NCBI GenBank assembly: GCA_021209875.1
Contig: JAGYVD010000004.1
Coordinates: 3,410,001-3,474,000, forward strand
Direction: 5' to 3'
Source of the DNA: Rosellinia necatrix
Taxonomy: Eukaryota > Ascomycota > Sordariomycetes > Xylariales > Xylariaceae
Length of the DNA stretch: 64,000 nt
Shown here one piece after another: positions 57,891-64,000 of the stretch. Below the pieces are notes generated by a model, which had not been told where the DNA came from, made no database searches, and saw nothing but the letters and a program-made list of their open reading frames with translations. A program made the translations under genes and the position numbers. Within the stretch, counting starts at the first letter, position 1; each line of letters begins with the position of its first letter.

Positions 57891-59930
57891 TTATTTCTTG
57901 CCTTTCTTTTTCTTTTTGCCTCCCTGGCCGCTGATCGCCTTCTCGACCCGGACGGCCCCGGCGCCGCCAACAAGCTCGAGGGTCTCCTCCTCCTTGACGA
58001 CGCCGCCTTGTGTAGCCTCATGCGCGCGCTTCTTGCCTTTCTTGCCCTTAGGACGGTATGTGCTGCGGTCGCGGAGGGGAAGCCAGCGCTCGGGGTCGGG
58101 CTGCTTGCCTTCCTCGTAGTCCTTAGGCAGCCGCAGCTTCCTGCGGCGGCGCTTCGTGGTCCTCTCCTTGCCGGGCTCGCTGGCCGCTGCTCTCTTCTTG
58201 GTGGCAGCCGGGGCTAACGCCGCCACCACTGAGCACACGCCGGCATCTACCAGCGCCTGGACGTTGATGCCGGCCGTCAGCCTCTCCACGGGGGTCAGCT
58301 TCTCGAAATACGGCTCGACCTTGGCGTAGTCGCGAGTGGCAAAGGACGCCACGAGCCCAGCCACCGCGGTGATATCCTGGCCGCCAGCGGGCTGCGCGAC
58401 TAGTTTTTCGAAAGCGGCCCCCGCCGCTGTCACATCCTCGGGGTTAGACGACCGGAGGAGCTCCACCCCGGCCTCTCGTAGGAGAGAGGCGGAGGGGCAG
58501 TCCGGCTTCGATCGCCAGTGTGCGGAGGCTCTAGCTAGTTCCGCACGGACAGAATTCTGTCGGCCTTGGAGCCGATACAGCCCTGCGGCCGCAGCCACAA
58601 GTCCCGGGGAAAACCGTACATCGGCATAATCGGCAGTAGTTACAGCCTCCAAGCGTTGTAAGAAGGTCTCTAGTATGGTGACTGCCGGCCCGGGGTTCCG
58701 CATTTGAACATAAAGTTGAATGATAGTCAGCAAAAGCCCTACGTCGTTTGGGCGCTTCTCCAAGACCGGTAAGATTTTCCGAATGGCAGATCTACCTTTT
58801 CCCATTTGAGTACGAGCAGCAGCGCTTACGACACCTAAGGGGGCGGTATCAAGTAGCGATGTAGGTGTTGATGCACCGAGAATCTGATTGTTAGTCGATG
58901 AGTCTGTTCCTTGAAACTTCTGCATCTGTAGATCTAGCGCATATTTATTATGCCTCAAGATGGATTGTTGATACTCGAATAGCTTGTTGTTGCCGGATAA
59001 TTTGTCTGCAAGCTGGGCAATGCGATGGGTCAAGTAGGGGTTGCTATCTATCCCAGCCAGTGCGATTTGGTTATTCTGAGCAACTTCTCGCGTAGGTGCT
59101 TCTGGGATCCTAAGACATGTATAAGATAGTTGTTTTGATTTCAGGGTTGATGTTACTACATACTCGGACTGTACGACTAGCCTTTGTAGTGCTGCGGTCT
59201 CTGAGTCCTTGCCCAGCTGAGAGAGCACATAGATATGTTGAACCACGATAGGAAGTAGCTCGGCCTTCTTCTCGTCAGGTGATAGGTCCTCGCTAGCTTC
59301 GCATAGATCCCGAGCGCGCTTGAGCAGAACGGACGCTTTGGCAAGTTCAGCCCTCGCAATATGGGCGCACGCGGCATTATAAGCAGTTTCGAAGGAGTCG
59401 AGATCGGCACGAGAAGGCTGTCTCTCGTGATCGTGGACCTGGTGGCCAAGGCCAGCCCACTCTAGCTGTGCATTGGCGGCAAGAAGGTTGATCTTGATAT
59501 CGCTCTCGTCGCCGTGTAAATCGGCTGCGTCGCCGGCAAGTGTATGGTAGATGGAGGCAGCATCCGGGAAGTTCTCGGCGCGGTATGCGATCTGGGCACG
59601 TAGGTGATGGAAGGAGCGAGATGCAGCTTCAGATGGGGATGCACTCTCAGCGGTTTCCCGGGCCTCCTGGAGACGACCCGTCTTATACAGAGCGTAGGCC
59701 TTCTCGAGAATGCACCTAGCCTCGAGCGCATGGCCCCCGTCGGCAATAGCCCGCAGGGCATCGTCGAAGCGATCAAGCTTGAGGAGGGCAACAACGCGGG
59801 CATGATGGGCGTCTATGTCGCTCTTGGATGCCTTTATGGCGGCATTGGAAAGCTTGAGGACCTCGTCGTGGTCCTGGATGGTCGATGCCCGCAGAAGGGA
59901 GGCCAGGGTAGCGGCAGCGGTGTTCGACAT
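57891..59930 (-). CDS. SRP72: Signal recognition particle subunit SRP72
   Basis: Two exons on the minus strand (59930-59164 and 59109-57891) give 661 residues. The 54-nt intron is stop-free and in frame, so the unspliced frame is also open, but removal joins VVQSE to IPEAPTREVAQNN as in other fungal SRP72 proteins. Residues 1-520 are helical TPR-like repeats (KLDRFDDALRAIADGG, LEKAYALYKTGRLQEARE, NNKLFEYQQSILRHNKYAL). The C-terminus holds the SRP72 RNA-binding motif LRLPKDYEEGKQPDPERWLP near 580-600 inside a Lys/Arg-rich tail. It binds SRP68 and SRP RNA in the particle that targets nascent secretory proteins to the ER. Length is in the family range. Confidence 0.92.
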   Translation of the reverse strand: MSNTAAATLASLLRASTIQDHDEVLKLSNAAIKASKSDIDAHHARVVALLKLDRFDDALRAIADGGHALEARCILEKAYALYKTGRLQEARETAESASPSEAASRSFHHLRAQIAYRAENFPDAASIYHTLAGDAADLHGDESDIKINLLAANAQLEWAGLGHQVHDHERQPSRADLDSFETAYNAACAHIARAELAKASVLLKRARDLCEASEDLSPDEKKAELLPIVVQHIYVLSQLGKDSETAALQRLVVQSEYVVTSTLKSKQLSYTCLRIPEAPTREVAQNNQIALAGIDSNPYLTHRIAQLADKLSGNNKLFEYQQSILRHNKYALDLQMQKFQGTDSSTNNQILGASTPTSLLDTAPLGVVSAAARTQMGKGRSAIRKILPVLEKRPNDVGLLLTIIQLYVQMRNPGPAVTILETFLQRLEAVTTADYADVRFSPGLVAAAAGLYRLQGRQNSVRAELARASAHWRSKPDCPSASLLREAGVELLRSSNPEDVTAAGAAFEKLVAQPAGGQDITAVAGLVASFATRDYAKVEPYFEKLTPVERLTAGINVQALVDAGVCSVVAALAPAATKKRAAASEPGKERTTKRRRRKLRLPKDYEEGKQPDPERWLPLRDRSTYRPKGKKGKKRAHEATQGGVVKEEETLELVGGAGAVRVEKAISGQGGKKKKKGKK

Positions 59931-60165
59931 GGTATGTCCTCACGCTAATACGGCTTGTGATAGCGGCTTGTGGCGGAGGCCTGTGGTGGCGGCTTGTGAT
60001 GGCAGTTTATCGTGCGCTATGTCGACATGTCCATACAGGACTGGCCGGGCCGGCTGTCTGTCGCTACCTAGGCGCGAGCCTCGATGTCGCTGCCGCGGGT
60101 GGGCAGCATCTGCCAGGTCGTAGGCACACGTGGCGGCTGTTTTGGTGGCCTGCGACTGCGTATGT

Positions 60166-60214
60166 GGGCGTGTATGTGTGTGAGTGTGTAAGTGTGTTAT
60201 GTGTGTGTAAGTGT
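60166..60214. repeat. GT-rich microsatellite
   Basis: An imperfect GTGTGT/GTAA run in the SRP72 upstream region. Confidence 0.75.
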
Positions 60215-60934
60215 AGGTAGGTAAGTAACGATGTGTCGTGTTGATGTGGTGTGGATTGATGTGGTGTGGATTGGATGTCCCATCAAGGCGCCAATGTGGG
60301 TGGGCAAACTTATCACGATAAGATAAGGCCAGGCAGGCCCTACGTAACCTACCTACCCTAACTAGTACTTGAAGTAGTACAGCCACCTAGATTAGACGTC
60401 AATAATACTACTTCTTGAAGTAGTAGTAGTAGTATTAACGTCTACAGTTAGTTACCACCTAACCTAAGACACCCAGGTACAAACAACCTCAGGAGGCTCT
60501 GCCGTCGAATGTAATTACCAAGATACAACGCTGTATGAGCAATTCTACGAGATAACCTACTACCTGCCGTATGTACTAATCGCAGTAGACAATTCATTCA
60601 TTTAAATAAAATGAGTAAAAAGAATATACTTACGTATAACTATTGTATCTGTAAAGGTAGGTTAGGCACTGAACCTACCTACCCAAGAGGTCCCCATTTT
60701 AGGATAGGCCGGAACTAAAAAGGCAGTCCTGTCACTAGGTATCTGGTACCCTGTTAACTTACAGGTATTATACTCATGTGTTGCCCTTTTATAGATATTG
60801 GTTTTGTTTTTGTTTTGGTTTTTGGTTTTTTTTTCCCCCTTTTTTTAAAAAAAAAAAACTATTGCAGACATACGTTTTCGTATGCGGCTGCCCATCAAGA
60901 CATCCATAGATATGACCTCGGGAAACATCCGTAT

Positions 60935-60955
60935 ACCTACCTAGGTACCTAGTAG
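60935..60955. repeat. TACCTAGGTACCTAG palindrome
   Basis: A compact copy of the spacer repeat family, containing both TACCTAGGTA and GGTACC palindromes. Confidence 0.8.
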
Positions 60956-62584
60956 TGGTGTATGTCACTACCTATCAAGTTGTTCGATAGAGGTGCCAAA
61001 AAAAAGCCAGGTAGCGTTCATATAATTGGTCTACCTCCCCCCTTGGCCCAACCAAATGTGCAGCATTCCGTCTTTATACACTACAAACCTAGATCGATCC
61101 TTTCTTATCTTAGGTACGTAGGTGCTTCCGAGATCCGAGGCCTCATATAGGTCGAGTATGCAACCATTCAGCTCCCACAAGCATACATTACATTACAATA
61201 AGGCCAAATCGCTGTTGGGTCGTCTCAATCCATATTTTTCACCGGCCAAACCCGTCATTGCCGAGTTCATATGATGCATGATATTAAGCCCCGTAGATTC
61301 GCCCGGTCTTATCCATCGGGTCTTGTAGCAAGTCGTCATCGCATTGGCCATCTTACTCGTCTATCCGATGCGTGTGGATATGCAACGGGGGTATTGGCAG
61401 AGAAATTCCGCCGCTCTGCTTACTCTAGCTAATGCACCGTCCAAGGAAGAAATAAATGTGAGGATCTGGCGCGAGATAACAAACACCTCTACCCTTAAGC
61501 CTGATGACGTGCTACCGCTGGCGCCTTTTGCGCATCTCGCATTGGCCCAGGAGTTGCCTGCCCACCGCTTGATCTACATACTTGTAGTGGTCGGAGGGAG
61601 GTGAGTATGGATGTTGGGCGCCACAGAGTGAACATGGATGTTCACCTCCAACTAGACAATCGAACCCTCGCCTCTGGCGATTCTCAATCCGCCCCGGCCA
61701 GAGGACGAGAAGGGAGGAGTGTTGGGGGGATCAGGTACCCGGGCATGAGGCATGAGGGTAAGGGCTAGGCAGTTAACTGGTTAGGGTTACTGGCGTTCAT
61801 CTCTCAACCATCTCTACTACGTATGGATGTGTATGGATGTGCAGTGCGTGCGTGCGTACATGCAGTCTACTTACGTGCAGTCTGCTTTACGTGCACGGGT
61901 GTGCTGGTCGTAGCTACTACGCACAACTAGGCGGCCCGGAGAAGGGTTGCCTTAGTTACCATCACACATAGTTACTTGTTGTGGTTTGAAAGGCTCGAAG
62001 GTTTGAAGGTTCACAGCCAAGATTGGCCGTTCTCAAGTTTCTGACAGGGCCGTCACGGGCCGATTCGCACTAAACCGTCGGTGGAAAAGACACCTCCGGG
62101 GCTTTTCCGGGACCACGAAAATAAATGCTTGTCCGGACTGGCACCCAACTCCCTTCTCAGGGTCTGTCTACCAACCCTCCGGCGGCCATGAAATGGGGTG
62201 GTCGCAGGGTGCTGGTTGCTTGCCACAGCAGTACGTGCACCACTGGGTAGAGCACATATAAAAGAACAGCCACAACGGCACATTCGCGGCGTCTTGATGC
62301 AATCCGGTATCTATCACGTATGGTTTGACGAGATACGGGGACTGCTGTGGACAAGACCTGTCTTAGCATGTAGCTATTATTATCTATCTTATTATTATCA
62401 GAGAACGCTCGAGCGGCAAACGCGCTCGACTCCGCCTATAATCCCCCTTGCAACCGGCCAAGGTACAGAGGTACCTACATACACGGTAGGTCAAAGTACA
62501 GCCTGGTTGCTACCGACTAAGGTAGGTCCTAGTAGGCAGGTATCACGGCGGGCAGGTATGCATTACATACTAGTATGGTATCTA

Positions 62585-62632
62585 GCTGGAGCTACCTAGG
62601 TAGGTAGGTACACTACCTACACCTAGGTACTT
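62585..62632. repeat. TACCTAGGTA / (GGTA)n cluster
   Basis: Overlapping TACCTAGGTAGGTAGGTA and CACCTAGGTAC copies in the terminal spacer. Confidence 0.8.
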
Positions 62633-63478
62633 GCCCTTAGAGAAGCCCATCCAAACGTTCCAACGCCCCAACGTTGCGATAAAACATCCAAGGGCGCTGC
62701 CAGGCGATAGTTCGATAGTTCGATAGTTAAGGCACGGCCCGGAGTCTACTACGTAGTGTACTCGTCCCCTCTCTCCCCAACCCCAGACCTGGAGACTATA
62801 ACCAGATTGGCAGTGTTGGTGTTCAGCCCTTGGTTCACCGTCCCAACCTGGCACTTTCCCGATCAAAGTGGTGTCGATCGTTGACGGCATCATCATACAC
62901 TGCCGCCTATGTAGTGTATGTATGTAGTGTAAATGCCATGAACAGTGCCACAGCTCCTTTCAGAACATAACTGAGACTTCACGTCCCAACTAGCCAGACT
63001 TGGTGGTCTGATGTGTGCGTGGGGGCGCCTGGCATGCTTGCCCGGGATTTGCAACACGGACATCCCACACTAGCAGGCATCCCACCCCCCCATGCAGGCA
63101 ATACCTGTCCCCATGTGTTTACATCGTATGCAATGGTGGTGGGTGGATTTCATGCTACTCAGGGTAAAGTATCGCCTATATTCCGCTTCTTTGCCGCCCT
63201 ACCACGCATGACGAGGAAGGAGAGGGGAGGGGGGGAGTACCCGTTGGTGGCGGCCGAGGGACGATGATGAAGGGGATTGAATCAAGGTCAGACGCCACCT
63301 CGTTGCTTAGGCCCCTCTACTATGGTATTACCCAGCAGCCCAACTACAGCAGGGCTTCAAGCTACCTTATACGTCAAGAAGCTCAGCCATCGTGGGCCAT
63401 GGCCACACCCACGCAGCCTTGCCCAGTCTTGCCCAGTCCACGAGCTGCAGTTGTAGTGGGCGGACAAAGGCAAGGTAA

Positions 63479-63480
63479 CA

Positions 63481-63512
<32 letters not shown>

Positions 63513-63517
63513 AAAAA
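63479..63517. repeat. (AAAG)n microsatellite
   Basis: About eight AAAG units ending in an A run. The open frames across it (Lys/Arg on plus, Phe/Leu/Ser on minus) are repeat artefacts. Confidence 0.9.
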
Positions 63518-64000
63518 ACCCCGGTAGACCCAGCCGGCACAGATGGTGATACTGACGTTGGGGTTCTCATGATAGTCAAGTCGCACACACGCACATGCAT
63601 GTATCATTGATACGGCCTAGTGCTCCCCTCATCTAGTTCCTATTTTATTTGGTGTTGATGCGGCGGCGGCGGCTTGGATTCCGAGCGCCCGTGTGTTGGT
63701 AGACCAGGATAGGTGCCGTGTCATGAGTGAGTACACTACATTGCGGATCAGTCTCTTATCTTTGCGCCATCTGATGAACCAGGAACTGCTGATCCCCCCG
63801 TCGCTCATGATTCGTCCCGTACCTGCAGTGCGTATCAGACCCCCGAACAGCATGCTAGTGTACGGGATTTCCGGAGATGAACAAAGATGAGGTTTAGGCT
63901 GAGCCGGTTTTATCATGAGCACAGCACAAAGGATGCCATGAACACAACAAAGGCATGGTAGGGCGTCAGGTCCGATGAGAGGAGTGGCATACCAAAATTG

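Larger units (their letters stand above)
59931..64000. other. 4 kb terminal spacer, no gene recognised
   Basis: It contains GT-rich and AAAG microsatellites, T and A homopolymer runs near 60790-60860, TACCTAGGTA-type motifs near 60938-60952 and 62585-62627, and a TATAAAAG string at 62257-62264 without a supported gene after it. Open frames here are short (up to about 130 codons) and lack family features. Confidence 0.5.

Noticed and set aside
61640..61690. GGGTTCGATTG on the minus strand, resembling a tRNA T-loop
   Set aside because: The flanking bases do not pair as a T-stem, and no D-arm or acceptor stem could be drawn.

Overview
The window is nuclear DNA of a filamentous ascomycete (Pezizomycotina, most likely a Sordariomycete). 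The evidence is protein-coding genes broken by short GT-AG introns (50-240 nt), long intergenic spacers, and a core gene set with fungal architectures such as ECM14, NatB Naa20, a Sec7/PH ArfGEF, Sec39 and a DUF4965 glutaminase. I reconstructed 18 intact or near-intact genes by joining exons by eye, checking reading phase at each junction and protein-family continuity. There is no sign of bacterial operons, CRISPR or rRNA, and I recognised no tRNA.

Layout. 0.6-3.2 kb: a mitochondrial ABC half-transporter (MDL1/ABCB10 type). 4.2-6.3 kb: an accessory scar in which an SNF2-helicase-like fragment (+) meets a decayed NACHT/NLR-type gene (-) almost base to base. 7.9-9.3 kb: an Rtt103-like CID protein. 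9.9-11.1 kb: a conserved-looking protein of unknown function. 11.2-13.8 kb: a gene-poor, partly AT-rich spacer. 13.8-15.6 kb: Naa20 and a four-exon SDR, convergent. 17.1-19.7 kb: secreted glutaminase. 22.1-23.4 kb: RRM/RGG protein. 25.2-28.9 kb: a 1158-residue low-complexity protein. 29.2-33.0 kb: Sec39 and the complex I subunit NDUFS5, divergent. 34.3-37.4 kb: two unknown proteins, convergent; the second has a stop codon that coincides with a possible 3' splice site. 38.7-43.7 kb: an OXNAD1-like FAD/NAD oxidoreductase starting with a GC-AG intron, convergent with AP-1 gamma-adaptin. 46.2-49.3 kb: MAPEG/MGST3 and ECM14, convergent. 52.8-59.9 kb: Sec7-PH ArfGEF and SRP72, convergent. 59.9-64.0 kb: no gene recognised.

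Functionally, most genes are housekeeping and act independently. Several serve the secretory pathway (SRP72, Sec39, AP-1 gamma, Sec7 ArfGEF, plus secreted ECM14 and glutaminase) and two are mitochondrial (MDL1, NDUFS5). The most distinctive non-genic signal is a family of TACCTAGGTA / TACCTACC palindrome-and-tetramer clusters seen only in spacers. The most distinctive genic signals are the splice-site stop codon near 36.8 kb, the GC-AG intron near 38.7 kb, and several stop-free introns of 3n length. I did not find a convincing wholly new biological system. The rearranged NLR/helicase scar and the splice-switch candidate are the best leads.
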